DNA of 64,000 nucleotides from Noviherbaspirillum saxi. GTDB lineage: Bacteria > Pseudomonadota > Gammaproteobacteria > Burkholderiales > Burkholderiaceae_D. The DNA lies in the NCBI RefSeq assembly GCF_003591035.1, contig NZ_QYUO01000002.1:806001-870000 (forward strand). Direction: 5' to 3'. A model generated the notes under the pieces. It was not told the origin of the DNA. It was given only the letters and a program-made list of their open reading frames with translations, and did no database searches. How positions within the stretch are numbered: position 1 is the first letter of the stretch; every line of letters starts with the position of its first letter. The position numbers and the translations under genes were made by a program. Of the stretch, positions 43,170 to 52,663 are shown one piece after another.

Positions 43170-44741
43170 TCAATTGCGAAAGCTATGCGAGTCGACGGCA
43201 AGGTGCTGCAAGGTCGCCACCGATCCCTGCAGCGCGGACCGACGGTGATAGAAGCCAAGCCCCCGCAGTCCGCCAAGTTCCTCTCCGCCGCCGGCGCGGC
43301 CAGGGCCGCCGTGGATCGATGCCGGCATGACATTGCCATGCCCGGTTTGCACCTTCCCGACCTCGGGCGTCACGGTATGCACGCGTCCATGCGACCCGGC
43401 CAATGCAAGCGCCGTTTTCGACAGCCAGCTTTCATCGGCACTGAAGACAGAGGTCACGAGTGAGCCGAGTCCGCGATGCGCCAAGGCGACCGCATGATCC
43501 GGATTGCGATAGCCGAGCAGGGTGGCAACCGGGCCAAACACTTCATGGTCATGGACCACGGCTGCATGGTCTGCGTCGCGTAAGCCGAGTAAGGTGGGTG
43601 CGGTACAGGCTGCAATATCAGGTGCGACGTCCACGAGTGCCTGGCTGCGTCCATCACGGAGAAGTGTAGCCTCGCCGGCAAGGATATTGATGCCTCCGAG
43701 TACGTTGTTGTACTGCTCGCGACTGACCAAAGAGCCCATGCGCACGTCGGCATTGCGCGGATTGCCGACCGTGACCGCGTCAAGGCGGGAAGAGATCGCC
43801 TCTGCGACGGCATCAAAGTATTGAGTCGGTACCAATGCGCGTCGAATCGCGGTGCAGCGCTGGCCGCTCTTGGTCGTCATCTCGCGCACGACTTCCTTCA
43901 CGTAGAGATCGAACGCTTCGGTTCCTGGCGCCGCATCTTCGCCAAGAATCGCCGAGTTGAGACTGTCTGCCTCGATATTCGCGCGTACTGAATGGCGCGC
44001 TACTGCAGCGTGCGATCGGATCTGCACCGCCGTGTCGGCGGAACCGGTAAATGACAGAACATCGAATGGCTTGAGCGCGTCCAGCAGACCAGCGGAACTT
44101 CCGCATACGATGGAAAGGGCGCCGACCGGCAACACGCCGGCTGCAACGACATCGGCGACCATCCGGTGAGTCAGCCATGCGGTCACGGTCGCAGGTTTGA
44201 CGACGACCGGCACCCCGGACAACAATGCCGGCGCCGCTTTTTCCCATAATCCCCACGCTGGAAAATTAAACGCGTTGATGAACAATGCCAGGCCATGCAC
44301 CGGCGTGAGCACATGCTGCGACTGGAACAGCTGGTCTTTCGACAGTATGCTCGCGGACCCATCCAGTAACACCCGTACATCGCCCAGCGCCGCACCGGTT
44401 TTGGCATAGTAGTTCAACGTAAAGGCGGCACCTTCGATGTCGACGGCAGAGTCGGATTGCGTTGTGCCCGAATTGGCAAGGGCAATTTCGTAATAGGCAT
44501 CGCGATTGGCCTGCAATACTTTGACGACGTCCGACAGCATCGCGGCGCGTTGTCCATAGGTCAGGGCTTGCAAGGCTGCCGATCCACGGGTGCGGGCAAA
44601 CTCGAAACCCTCATCAAGCCCCTCGGCACGTCCCCCGGTGACTGCGATCGTTTCACCGGTAACAGGATCTGTAAGGGTATGAGCCACGGCGGCGTTTTGC
44701 TGCCAGGTTCCAGACAAATAATTGCGGAGGTAATTGTTCAT
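43170..44741 (-). CDS. boxD: 3,4-dehydroadipyl-CoA semialdehyde dehydrogenase
   Basis: A 523-residue PaaZ-like ALDH with Asn159 (NAFNFP), Lys182 (VVKPA), Glu257 (ANIEAD) and Cys296 (SGQRCTAIRR), the full catalytic set. BoxD oxidises the semialdehyde made by BoxC to cis-3,4-dehydroadipyl-CoA using NADP. It lies between a DUF4863 gene and benzoate-CoA ligase on the strand opposite boxCBA, as in several box clusters. The ATG two codons inside the open frame is preferred over the upstream GTG. Confidence 0.9.
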   Translation of the reverse strand: MNNYLRNYLSGTWQQNAAVAHTLTDPVTGETIAVTGGRAEGLDEGFEFARTRGSAALQALTYGQRAAMLSDVVKVLQANRDAYYEIALANSGTTQSDSAVDIEGAAFTLNYYAKTGAALGDVRVLLDGSASILSKDQLFQSQHVLTPVHGLALFINAFNFPAWGLWEKAAPALLSGVPVVVKPATVTAWLTHRMVADVVAAGVLPVGALSIVCGSSAGLLDALKPFDVLSFTGSADTAVQIRSHAAVARHSVRANIEADSLNSAILGEDAAPGTEAFDLYVKEVVREMTTKSGQRCTAIRRALVPTQYFDAVAEAISSRLDAVTVGNPRNADVRMGSLVSREQYNNVLGGINILAGEATLLRDGRSQALVDVAPDIAACTAPTLLGLRDADHAAVVHDHEVFGPVATLLGYRNPDHAVALAHRGLGSLVTSVFSADESWLSKTALALAGSHGRVHTVTPEVGKVQTGHGNVMPASIHGGPGRAGGGEELGGLRGLGFYHRRSALQGSVATLQHLAVDSHSFRN

Positions 44742-44767
44742 GAACACTCGATCAACAGAATCAAAAT

Positions 44768-45241
44768 TTAGGCTGCGAGCTGCGTAAAGGTGATCGCACC
44801 CTGTGGCAGAAGATAAAGCACCAGCGCGCGTCCTTGCGTCACCGTCGGACGATGCGCACTGCCGGCTTCATAGACACACCAGCCGGCCGGCCGCGAATCG
44901 AAACATGCTCCGGGAGTAAGCGGCATGATCAAATCAATTTCACCGTTTGGATGGACATGGTGTGGACCCGCGATATCTTCCATTTCGACGACATCGACAC
45001 TAAAACCATGTGTCGCGTCAGTGGCTTTCAATACGCGTCCAAATCGAATGCCGTCGCTCTCGCGATTGCATAGCCAGCCATCGCGTACGCCGGCCTTGCA
45101 TGCCTCGAAGATCAGTTCGTAAAGATGGCTTCCTGGACCGTGCTGCGCATTCAAATAGGATTCGAGGGCTGAATCCAGTGGAATGAGTGCAATTTCGTCA
45201 GTAATTCGGCTAATGAGGGCTTGAAAAGCAGGAACGTCCAT
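44768..45241 (-). CDS. DUF4863 cupin-like protein of the box cluster
   Basis: A 157-residue protein with a small cupin-like core (HHVHPNGEIDLIMPL) and a short amino helix region. It matches DUF4863, the family that includes 4-hydroxylaminobenzoate lyase. Related genes often sit next to boxD, where their role is unknown. It is the first gene of the minus-strand benzoate operon. The ATG follows CGGAGC, and the promoter with BoxR-like boxes lies directly upstream. Possibly it removes a reactive side product; that is inference. Confidence 0.8.
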   Translation of the reverse strand: MDVPAFQALISRITDEIALIPLDSALESYLNAQHGPGSHLYELIFEACKAGVRDGWLCNRESDGIRFGRVLKATDATHGFSVDVVEMEDIAGPHHVHPNGEIDLIMPLTPGACFDSRPAGWCVYEAGSAHRPTVTQGRALVLYLLPQGAITFTQLAA

Positions 45242-45258
45242 GAACAGCTCCGAAAAAA

Positions 45259-45335
45259 TGCACTGAAGTGCGTGTAGTTGAAAGGGCTATAGTGCGTTTG
45301 ATTGCAGTTTAAGTGTAGTATGTTGCATATGTCAA
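45259..45335 (-). promoter_or_regulatory. putative promoter and three BoxR-like operators of the boxD-side operon
   Basis: On the minus strand TTGACA (45330-45335) and TTAAAC (45307-45312) are 17 bp apart. Three boxes of the form TGCA-N6-TGCA overlap or follow them: TGTA-N6-TGCA (45314-45327) in the spacer, TGCG-N6-TGCA (45293-45306) just past -10, and TGCA-N6-TGCG (45259-45272). The placement fits repression. The box motif is recalled for BoxR/BzdR regulators, not looked up. Confidence 0.55.
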
Positions 45336-45456
45336 GGATTAATGGCTGTGTTTTATTTCATGCTTGCGGCGATCCATTGGACTGGTTTTCGCGGTCATTA
45401 AAGCAAGCAGGGGAAATTATTTGCCTATTGGTAATTCATACGCTTGAAAGGCGGCA

Positions 45457-45597
45457 ATGACCGTTCGGGCAGAGATGACCGTCGCCGCGTCCGATGAAGA
45501 AAGGGATCCATATCTGATCACACTTCAAGGGCATGTACGCGCGCTTCGCACGCGCTGCGGTCTAACGCGGGCGACATTGGCGAAATTCGACGTTTGA
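45457..45597 (+). pseudogene. boxR: truncated boxR remnant (46 codons)
   Basis: The product MTVRAEMTVAASDEERDPYL followed by ITLQGHVRALRTRCGLTRATLA matches the N-terminal end of the BoxR/BzdR helix-turn-helix (the xxDPYLxxLGxRVRALRxxRGMTRKxLA region). It then stops at TGA after FDV. Full BoxR has about 300 residues, with an HTH and a shikimate-kinase-like benzoyl-CoA sensing domain; neither the recognition helix nor the sensor remains in any frame here. It sits between the two divergent box promoters, where boxR often lies. The cluster has therefore lost its local regulator. Confidence 0.75.
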
Positions 45598-45685
45598 TGC
45601 CAGCAACATGACGTGGGAAGCTGCTTATTTCCGTGCCTAAACAGGTCTGTACTACTTCTGGCCGGTAAAGGCTTTAATCGGAAAG

Positions 45686-45730
45686 TGCATTGATTTGCTT
45701 GACACGTAATTTATGATGCAATATAGTGCT
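45686..45730 (+). promoter_or_regulatory. boxC promoter with two BoxR-like operators
   Basis: TTGACA (45699-45704) and TATAGT (45722-45727) are 17 bp apart, a near-consensus sigma70 promoter. TGCA-TTGATT-TGCT (45686-45699) abuts -35 and TGCA-ATATAG-TGCT (45717-45730) covers -10. A repressor on these boxes would block RNA polymerase, as BoxR does without benzoyl-CoA. Confidence 0.72.
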
Positions 45731-45772
45731 TTCAAAGGACGACAGATGCAGCATATTTCACTGAGGATCATG

Positions 45773-47431
45773 ATGAGCACAGCACCCCACATTAACTACG
45801 AAACTTCCCCTGAGCGTTATAAGCATTGGACCCTGGCTGTCGATGGTCAAATCGCCACGCTCACTATGAACGTCAACGAAGAAGGTGGCTTGAAAGAAGG
45901 CTACAAGCTCAAGCTGAACTCTTACGATCTCGGTGTGGATATCGAACTGCACGACGCGGTGCAGCGCATCCGCTTCGAGCACCCAACGGTTCGTACCGTT
46001 GTCATCACCAGCAGCCGTGACCGGATTTTCTGCTCCGGCGCCAATATCTTCATGCTGGGCAAGTCTTCGCATGCCTGGAAGGTCAACTTCTGCAAATTCA
46101 CCAACGAGACACGCAACGGCCTGGAAGATTCCAGCCGAAACGGTGGTCTGAAATTCGTCGCAGCGGTCAATGGCGCCTGTGCCGGCGGTGGTTATGAACT
46201 GGCTGCTGCTTGCGACGAAATCATTCTGGTGGATGATCGTTCATCGTCGGTGAGCCTGCCGGAAGTTCCATTGCTGGGTGTGCTGCCGGGCACTGGTGGC
46301 CTGACGCGCCTGACCGACAAGCGCAAGGTGCGGCATGACCACGCCGACATTTTCTGCACCACTTCCGAAGGTGTTCGTGGTCAGCGCGCAAAAGACTGGA
46401 AGCTGGTCGACGAGGTCGCCAAGCCGGCACAGTTCGCCGAAACGGTTCGTAGCCATGCGCTGGCGCTTGCCGAGAAAAGCCTGCGTCCGGCCGAAGCCAC
46501 GGGCGTCAAGCTCACGCCGTTGAGTCGCAAGCAATCCGACAATGCGCTGGACTACGAATTCGTCAGCGTTGCCATCGATCGTGCCAACCGCGCTGCAACG
46601 CTGACTGTCAAATCGCCGTCAGTCGACCAGCCCAAGGATGCTGCCGGCATTGAAGCTGCGGGAATCAATTGGTGGCCGCTGCAGTTTGCGCGTGAGCTGG
46701 ATGACGCCATTCTGCACTTGCGCACTAATGAGCTGGATATCGGCACATGGGTCTTGAAATCGGTTGGCAATCCTCAGGCGGTGCTCGATGTCGACGCGAC
46801 GCTGGCCGCCAACAAAGATAATTGGCTGGTACGCGAAACCGTCGGTTTTCTGCGCCGCACCCTGGCACGCCTGGATGTGACTTCACGTTCGCTGTTTGCG
46901 TTTATTGATGAGGGCTCCTGCTTTGCCGGCACGCTTTTGGAAGTTGCGCTGGCTGCGGACCGCAGCTACATGCTGGCGCTGCCGAACGATACCGCGAAGG
47001 CACCGAAGATCGCGGCATCCGAGCTTAACTTCGGCCTGTATCCGATGGTGACCGGCGAATCGCGCATTGCCCGCCGTTTTTACGGCGATGAAGCGGAGAT
47101 TGCCGCCGTGCGGGAAATGAAAGGCAAGCCGCTCGATGCGGCGCAAGCCATGCAACTGGGCTTGATCACCGCCGATCCGGACGATCTGGATTGGGCGGAT
47201 GAAACCCGCCTCGCGCTGGAAGAACGCGCGAGCATGTCGCCCGACGCATTGACCGGGATGGAAGCCAATCTGCGCTTCAACGGCAAGGAAACCATGGAAA
47301 CGCGTATCTTCGGCCGCCTCACCGCCTGGCAGAACTGGATCTTCATTCGTCCCAACGCTGTCGGCGAACTGGGCGCGCTCAAGGTGTATGGCTCGGGCAA
47401 TAAAGCACAGTTTGATTTGAACCGCGTATAA
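45773..47431 (+). CDS. boxC: benzoyl-CoA-dihydrodiol lyase (2,3-epoxybenzoyl-CoA dihydrolase)
   Basis: A 552-residue crotonase-superfamily protein with two enoyl-hydratase-like halves; the first has SSRDRIFCSGANIFML and AVNGACAGGGYELAAACD, as in BoxC. It hydrolytically opens 2,3-epoxybenzoyl-CoA to 3,4-dehydroadipyl-CoA semialdehyde and formate. The second of two tandem ATGs is chosen because GAGGA lies five bases before it; an ATG at 45713 would sit inside the promoter. First gene of boxCBA. Confidence 0.95.
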   Translation: MSTAPHINYETSPERYKHWTLAVDGQIATLTMNVNEEGGLKEGYKLKLNSYDLGVDIELHDAVQRIRFEHPTVRTVVITSSRDRIFCSGANIFMLGKSSHAWKVNFCKFTNETRNGLEDSSRNGGLKFVAAVNGACAGGGYELAAACDEIILVDDRSSSVSLPEVPLLGVLPGTGGLTRLTDKRKVRHDHADIFCTTSEGVRGQRAKDWKLVDEVAKPAQFAETVRSHALALAEKSLRPAEATGVKLTPLSRKQSDNALDYEFVSVAIDRANRAATLTVKSPSVDQPKDAAGIEAAGINWWPLQFARELDDAILHLRTNELDIGTWVLKSVGNPQAVLDVDATLAANKDNWLVRETVGFLRRTLARLDVTSRSLFAFIDEGSCFAGTLLEVALAADRSYMLALPNDTAKAPKIAASELNFGLYPMVTGESRIARRFYGDEAEIAAVREMKGKPLDAAQAMQLGLITADPDDLDWADETRLALEERASMSPDALTGMEANLRFNGKETMETRIFGRLTAWQNWIFIRPNAVGELGALKVYGSGNKAQFDLNRV

Positions 47432-47454
47432 ACGACTTCAATAAGGATTTCACC

Positions 47455-48882
47455 GTGAGCACAATTAATTACAACGAGAAGATTCCGAATAACGTCAATC
47501 TGTCCGAAGACAAAACCCTGCAGCGCGCGCTGGAACACTGGCAGCCCAATTATCTGCAATGGTGGCAGGACATGGGACCAGACGGCTCGACCAATTTCGA
47601 CGTTTATCTGCGTACCGCGATCAATGTCACTCCCGAAGGCTGGGCGCATTTCGGCCATGTGAAGATGCCGGATTATCGCTGGGGCATTTTTCTCGCCCAG
47701 CAGGAAGAGGGGCGCAAGGTCAACTTCGGTGAAAACAAGGGCATGGCGGCGTGGCAGGATGTGCCAGGGGAACACCGCGCCAACTTGCGTCGCATCATCG
47801 TCACGCAGGGCGACACCGAGCCGGCATCGGTGGAACAGCAGCGCCATCTGGGCCTGACCGCACCGTCCCAGTATGACATGCGCAACCTGTTCCAGATCAA
47901 CGTGGAGGAGGGACGTCACCTGTGGGCGATGGTGTATCTGCTGCACAAATACTTTGGCCGCGATGGACGCGAGGAAGCCGAAGCGCTGCTGCAGCGCAAT
48001 TCCGGCAACCAGGACAATCCACGTATCCTGGAAGCCTTCAATGAAGAAACACCGGACTGGCTGGCGTTCTACATGTTCACCTACTTCACCGACCGCGACG
48101 GCAAGTTCCAGTTGAATGCGCTGGCCGAATCCGGTTTCGATCCGCTGTCACGCACTTGTCGCTTCATGCTGACCGAAGAAGCGCATCATATGTTCGTCGG
48201 TGAATCAGGCATCTCGCGCGTGATCCAGCGTACCGTCGACATCATGAAGCAGCACAAGATTGAGGATCCGAATGAAGTGCGCAAACATGGCGTGATCGAC
48301 CTGCAAACGATACAGCGCTATTTGAATTTTCATTTCAGCGTGACCGTCGACCTGTTTGGCGCCGACCAGTCGTCCAACGCCGCGACGTTTTACAGCGCAG
48401 GCCTGAAGGGACGCTACGAAGAAACCAAGCGCGACGACGACCATGTGCTGAAGAGTCACCAGTACAAAATCCTGGAAATTTCCAATGGCTCCATCGTGGA
48501 AAAGGAAGTACCGATGCTGAACTCGCTCAATGAAGTGCTGCGTGACGATTACATCCGCGATTCGATCGCTGGCGTCGGCCGCTGGAACCGCATCATCGAA
48601 AAGGCTGGCCTGAATTTCCGTCTGCAAACCCCGCACAAGGCGTTCAACCGTCATATCGGCACGTTCGCAGGGCATCGGGTATCGCCGGATGGCCGCGTCA
48701 TTTCCGAAGTCGAATGGGCAGCGAATGTGCGCAACTGGCTGCCGACCGAAGAAGACCGCGCCTATGTTGCATCGTTAATGGGTCGCGTGATTGAACCCGG
48801 CAAGATGGCCAACTGGATTGCACCGCCTCCAGTCGGTATCAACCGCCAGCCTATCGAGTTTGAATACGTACGCTTCAACTGA
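47455..48882 (+). CDS. boxB: benzoyl-CoA 2,3-epoxidase, oxygenase subunit
   Basis: A 475-residue class I di-iron protein. Iron-binding helices are visible as EEGRHLW (151-157) and EEAHHMF (241-247). BoxB with BoxA and O2 epoxidises benzoyl-CoA at C2-C3. The GTG start follows AAGGATTT, 23 bp after boxC. Length and sequence are typical of the family; no missing residues noticed. Confidence 0.96.
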   Translation: MSTINYNEKIPNNVNLSEDKTLQRALEHWQPNYLQWWQDMGPDGSTNFDVYLRTAINVTPEGWAHFGHVKMPDYRWGIFLAQQEEGRKVNFGENKGMAAWQDVPGEHRANLRRIIVTQGDTEPASVEQQRHLGLTAPSQYDMRNLFQINVEEGRHLWAMVYLLHKYFGRDGREEAEALLQRNSGNQDNPRILEAFNEETPDWLAFYMFTYFTDRDGKFQLNALAESGFDPLSRTCRFMLTEEAHHMFVGESGISRVIQRTVDIMKQHKIEDPNEVRKHGVIDLQTIQRYLNFHFSVTVDLFGADQSSNAATFYSAGLKGRYEETKRDDDHVLKSHQYKILEISNGSIVEKEVPMLNSLNEVLRDDYIRDSIAGVGRWNRIIEKAGLNFRLQTPHKAFNRHIGTFAGHRVSPDGRVISEVEWAANVRNWLPTEEDRAYVASLMGRVIEPGKMANWIAPPPVGINRQPIEFEYVRFN

Positions 48883-49007
48883 TATTGCAGCAGCAAATTG
48901 ACGTGCATCCCCTGCACGTCTTCCTGGCGCAGGCACATGCCTGTGTGTCTGCGCCACGCAGGATACGGATGCCTGCGCAGATTCAACTTACCTATTGATT
49001 GACCGCC

Positions 49008-50249
49008 ATGAACGCTCCCGAACCGATCGCTTTCATTCGTCAGCATCTTATTGATCCGGAGGTTTGTATCCGGTGCAATACCTGTGAAGAGACCTGTCCG
49101 ATTGACGCGATTACCCATGATAGTCGTAACTATGTGGTCAAAGCCGATGTCTGCAATGGCTGTGGCGCGTGCATCTCTCCATGTCCCACAGGTTCTATTG
49201 ATCATTGGCATATCGTTCCGAAGGCAGCCCCTTATTCAGTCGAAGAGCAGCTTGGCTGGGACGAATTGCCGCCGAAGCAAGACATCGATGCGAGCGTGCT
49301 GGACCAGGCCGGAAGCCTGAACGCTGCCCAGGTAGCGAAAGAAGAGATGCAGGTAAATGCAGCCGTGTCGACCACGTCCGCCGTTCCCCCCTGGTCCGCT
49401 GCCCACCCGTATGTCAACCTGTACACGCTCAAGTCGCCGATCGCTGCCACTATTGCGGGCAATTACCGCCTTACGGATCCGAGCGTGGAAAGCGATATCC
49501 ATCATATCGTGCTCGATTTCGGCATACAGGTATTCCCGATCCTGGAAGGCCAATCCATCGGCATTATTCCTCCGGGCGTCGATGCGAATGGCAGGCCGCA
49601 TTACATGCGCATGTATTCCGTCGCCAGTCCGCGCAGTGGAGAGCGCGAAGGCTATAACAATCTTTCGTTGACCGTAAAGCGCGTAGTGCAGGACCATAAC
49701 GGCAATCCGACGAAGGGAATCGCTTCGAATTATCTATGCGACTTGCAAAAAGGCGCGACGGTACAGGTCACCGGACCATTTGGCACGAATTACCTGATGC
49801 CCAATCATGCCGGATCTAACATACTAATGATCTGCACGGGAACTGGGTCGGCACCGATGCGCGCGATGACGGAACATCGGCGGAGACTGGAATCAAATTC
49901 CAAAAAGCTGGGCAAACTGATGCTCTTCTTCGGCGCCCGACATTCCCAGGAACTGCCGTATTTCGGCCCCTTGCTGAAATTGTCCGACGACTTCATCGAT
50001 AAGCATTTTGCATTCTCGCGTGTTGAGGGTCAGCCAAAGACCTATGTGCAGGACAAGCTGCGCGCGGCCGGTAAGCAGGTCGCTGAATTGCTGAGGGGCG
50101 ACACTTACATCTATCTATGCGGGCTGAAGGGAATGGAAACCGGCGTGATGGATGCGCTGCAGCAGGTGTGTGCGGACGAGGGTGTGGACTGGAGTGAGCT
50201 ATTGTCCAGAATGGTTAAGGAAGGCCGCTTTCACGTTGAAACGTATTAA
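49008..50249 (+). CDS. boxA: benzoyl-CoA 2,3-epoxidase, reductase subunit
   Basis: A 413-residue electron-transfer protein with two 4Fe-4S ferredoxin motifs (Cys20-x2-Cys23-x2-Cys26-x3-Cys30 and Cys49-x2-Cys52-x2-Cys55-x3-Cys59) and an FNR-like FAD/NADPH module ([28 protein letters not shown]). It passes electrons from NADPH to BoxB. The ATG is preferred over a TTG three codons upstream. A 125-bp gap separates it from boxB, and a good terminator follows. Confidence 0.95.
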   Translation: MNAPEPIAFIRQHLIDPEVCIRCNTCEETCPIDAITHDSRNYVVKADVCNGCGACISPCPTGSIDHWHIVPKAAPYSVEEQLGWDELPPKQDIDASVLDQAGSLNAAQVAKEEMQVNAAVSTTSAVPPWSAAHPYVNLYTLKSPIAATIAGNYRLTDPSVESDIHHIVLDFGIQVFPILEGQSIGIIPPGVDANGRPHYMRMYSVASPRSGEREGYNNLSLTVKRVVQDHNGNPTKGIASNYLCDLQKGATVQVTGPFGTNYLMPNHAGSNILMICTGTGSAPMRAMTEHRRRLESNSKKLGKLMLFFGARHSQELPYFGPLLKLSDDFIDKHFAFSRVEGQPKTYVQDKLRAAGKQVAELLRGDTYIYLCGLKGMETGVMDALQQVCADEGVDWSELLSRMVKEGRFHVETY

Positions 50250-50263
50250 TTCCAGATAACTTC

Positions 50264-50292
50264 AACAGGACGCTTATGTCCTGTTTCTTTTC
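50264..50292 (+). terminator. intrinsic terminator after boxA
   Basis: AACAGGAC and GTCCTGTT arms (8 bp, loop of 6) run into TCTTTTC. It would end most boxCBA transcripts before the beta-oxidation genes, which may depend on read-through or another promoter. Confidence 0.72.
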
Positions 50293-50321
50293 ACGTTCTT
50301 ATGCCCTTGCAGGCATCCGCT

Positions 50322-51122
50322 ATGTCGACGACAGACTATCAAACATTGAAACTAGGGACGGACGCGCGTGGCGTCACACGCATTACACTGGCGCGGGAAA
50401 AGACGCTCAATGCGTTCGACGAAGTAATGATCACAGAGCTTACTGCGGCATTTACCGCGATGGCGCAATCACCGCACACCCGCGTGGTCGTGCTGGAAGC
50501 GTCCGGGCGCGCGTTCAGCGCCGGGGCTGATCTTCGGTGGATGGAACGGGCAAGTAAAAACACCCATGCGGCCAATCTGGACGACGCACGGAGTTTTGCC
50601 CGCATGATGCAGGCCATCTACGAGTGTCCGAAGCCGGTTATCGCCAGGGTGCAAGGTGCGGCGTTCGGCGGAGGGGTAGGCTTGTGCTGTGCATGTGATC
50701 TCGTGTTCTCGGTGCCCGAGGCGAAATTTGCGGTCAGTGAGGCTAAATTCGGCATTCTTCCTTCAGTGATCGGTCCCTACCTGCACAACGCGGTCGGAAA
50801 AAGAAATGCACTTCGGCTGGCGCTGACCGCCGAGCAGATCGATGCCACGCGCGCCATGCAGATGGGTTTGGTCCACGAAGTCGTCGCCATCGAACAGCTC
50901 GACGACGCAATTGAGAAAGCGGTGACACAGTTGCTCTCCAACGGGCCGGGGGCGCTTGGCGAAATCAAGCATCTGTTTGGCAATCTCGCCGTCGCTGCGA
51001 TTAGCGACGATGTACGCGAACTTACCGCCCAGACCATCGCCCGGGTACGGGCCACCGACGAGGCGCGTGAAGGTTTTGCCGCTTTTCTTGCGAAACGACC
51101 ACCGGCATGGATGACACAATGA
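50322..51122 (+). CDS. enoyl-CoA hydratase/isomerase
   Basis: A 266-residue crotonase with GRAFSAGADLRWM (62-74) and VQGAAFGGGVGLCCACDL forming the oxyanion hole. The GADLRWM form resembles methylglutaconyl-CoA hydratases. Here it stands downstream of the box genes and starts a beta-oxidation set, so isomerisation or hydration of dehydroadipyl-CoA is the more likely role. The ATG at MSTTDYQT is chosen; another lies seven codons upstream, and neither has a good ribosome site. Its stop overlaps the next start. Confidence 0.85.
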   Translation: MSTTDYQTLKLGTDARGVTRITLAREKTLNAFDEVMITELTAAFTAMAQSPHTRVVVLEASGRAFSAGADLRWMERASKNTHAANLDDARSFARMMQAIYECPKPVIARVQGAAFGGGVGLCCACDLVFSVPEAKFAVSEAKFGILPSVIGPYLHNAVGKRNALRLALTAEQIDATRAMQMGLVHEVVAIEQLDDAIEKAVTQLLSNGPGALGEIKHLFGNLAVAAISDDVRELTAQTIARVRATDEAREGFAAFLAKRPPAWMTQ

Positions 51123-52663
51123 GCGCTAATATGGAACAGCCAAATTCCTGGCTGATGAATACCAAACCAGTAAGCCAGCAGATCGTCGCGGTGATTGGCG
51201 CCGGCACCATGGGCGCTGGCATTGCGCAGGTGGCTGCCGCCGCCGGACATCCGGTAAGGCTGATGGATGCCCGGTCCGGCGCCGCCGGGGAAGCGCATCA
51301 AAAGATTGGTGGAGTGCTGCAATCCCTGGTAGACAAGGGGCGGATGGGAGCAGGGGAGAGGGAAACGCTTCTCGAGCGAATCGTTCCGATCGACACTCTT
51401 TCGGACTTGCGGGATGCCTCGCTGGTCGTCGAGGTTATTGTCGAAAACCTTCAGATCAAGCAAAAGCTGCTGAACGAAGTGGAAACGCATGTCAGCCGCG
51501 ACGCAATCATTGCATCGAATACGTCGTCGATCTCGATCACCGCGCTGGCCAACGGCATGGCCCATCCGGACCGTCTGGTCGGCATGCATTTCTTCAATCC
51601 CGTCCCTCTGATGAAGCTGGTTGAGGTGGTGTCGGGTGCGGAAACGTCCACCGAAGTAGCGGCCATTATTTACGACCTGGCCAAGCGCTGGGGAAAGACG
51701 CCGGTACATGCAAAGTCAACGCCGGGTTTCATCGTCAACCGAATTGCGCGCCCTTTCTATGCCGAAGCGCTGGCGTTGCTGCAAGAACAGGCTTGCGCTC
51801 CGGCAGAAATCGATCGTGTCATGCGTTCTGCCGGCTTCCGCATGGGTCCGTGCGAATTGATGGACCTGATCGGCCACGATATCAACTATTCGGTCACCCT
51901 GTCGGTGTTCGATGCCAATTATGGCGATCGCCGGTATGTGCCCTCACTCGTGCAGAAGGCACTGGTCGATGGAGGGCGGCTCGGACGCAAGGTCGGCAAG
52001 GGATTTTATGACGGCACACCCGTACAACCCGCTGCGGCGATGAAGGGGCGGGCGGACACGCCGATAAAGGTTGCCGGAGTAGGCTTGCTTGCGCAGCGAC
52101 TTGCTGATTTACTCGAGAGCGCTCAGGCAGATTTTTCTCGTGACATGGGCATGGAATGGACCGGCTTGCAGGTAGGGGAAGTCGCGCTGCATGTATCGGA
52201 TGGCCGCACCGCAAACGAGCTGGCGGCAAGCCGCGCATGCCGCAATATCGGTGTGATCGATCTGCCACTGTCCAATGGAAATGATCGTGCAATTGCGATC
52301 GCATTTGCCAGCAGCGTGCAGAACGAGCACCGTGACCTGGTAAAAGCCGCGCTCGGCAACAGCGGATTGCAGCCGGTCGAACTGCGGGACGTACCGGGCC
52401 TGGTGGTTGCCCGCACCATCGCGATGCTGATCAACGAGGGCGCCGATGCGGTGTATCAGGGCGTCTGCGATGAACAGGGCGCCGACGTCGCCATGAAGCT
52501 TGGCACCAATTACCCGGCCGGTCCTTTCGAATGGCTGGATCAGCTTGGCATCGACTATACGCTGGCAATACTCAATAATCTTTTCAATGCTTACCGCAGC
52601 GAACGCTATCGAGTCAGCCCTCTGCTTCAACATTCCTATTGGACAGAAAGGATTCCAGCATGA
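51119..52663 (+). CDS. paaH: 3-hydroxyacyl-CoA dehydrogenase, PaaH type
   Basis: A 514-residue enzyme with NAD-binding motif VIGAGTMGAGIAQV (25-38), the HFFNPVPLMKLVE substrate segment, and two C-terminal helical domains. Length matches PaaH/PaaC and DcaH proteins, which oxidise 3-hydroxyadipyl-CoA to 3-oxoadipyl-CoA. The ATG overlapping the previous stop is preferred over one four codons earlier. It would serve both benzoyl-CoA and phenylacetyl-CoA routes; only the former is encoded here. Confidence 0.9.
   Translation: MSANMEQPNSWLMNTKPVSQQIVAVIGAGTMGAGIAQVAAAAGHPVRLMDARSGAAGEAHQKIGGVLQSLVDKGRMGAGERETLLERIVPIDTLSDLRDASLVVEVIVENLQIKQKLLNEVETHVSRDAIIASNTSSISITALANGMAHPDRLVGMHFFNPVPLMKLVEVVSGAETSTEVAAIIYDLAKRWGKTPVHAKSTPGFIVNRIARPFYAEALALLQEQACAPAEIDRVMRSAGFRMGPCELMDLIGHDINYSVTLSVFDANYGDRRYVPSLVQKALVDGGRLGRKVGKGFYDGTPVQPAAAMKGRADTPIKVAGVGLLAQRLADLLESAQADFSRDMGMEWTGLQVGEVALHVSDGRTANELAASRACRNIGVIDLPLSNGNDRAIAIAFASSVQNEHRDLVKAALGNSGLQPVELRDVPGLVVARTIAMLINEGADAVYQGVCDEQGADVAMKLGTNYPAGPFEWLDQLGIDYTLAILNNLFNAYRSERYRVSPLLQHSYWTERIPA

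Noticed and set aside
45713..45772. Upstream ATG for boxC
   Set aside because: It lies before the -10 hexamer of the predicted promoter, so it would not be transcribed from it.
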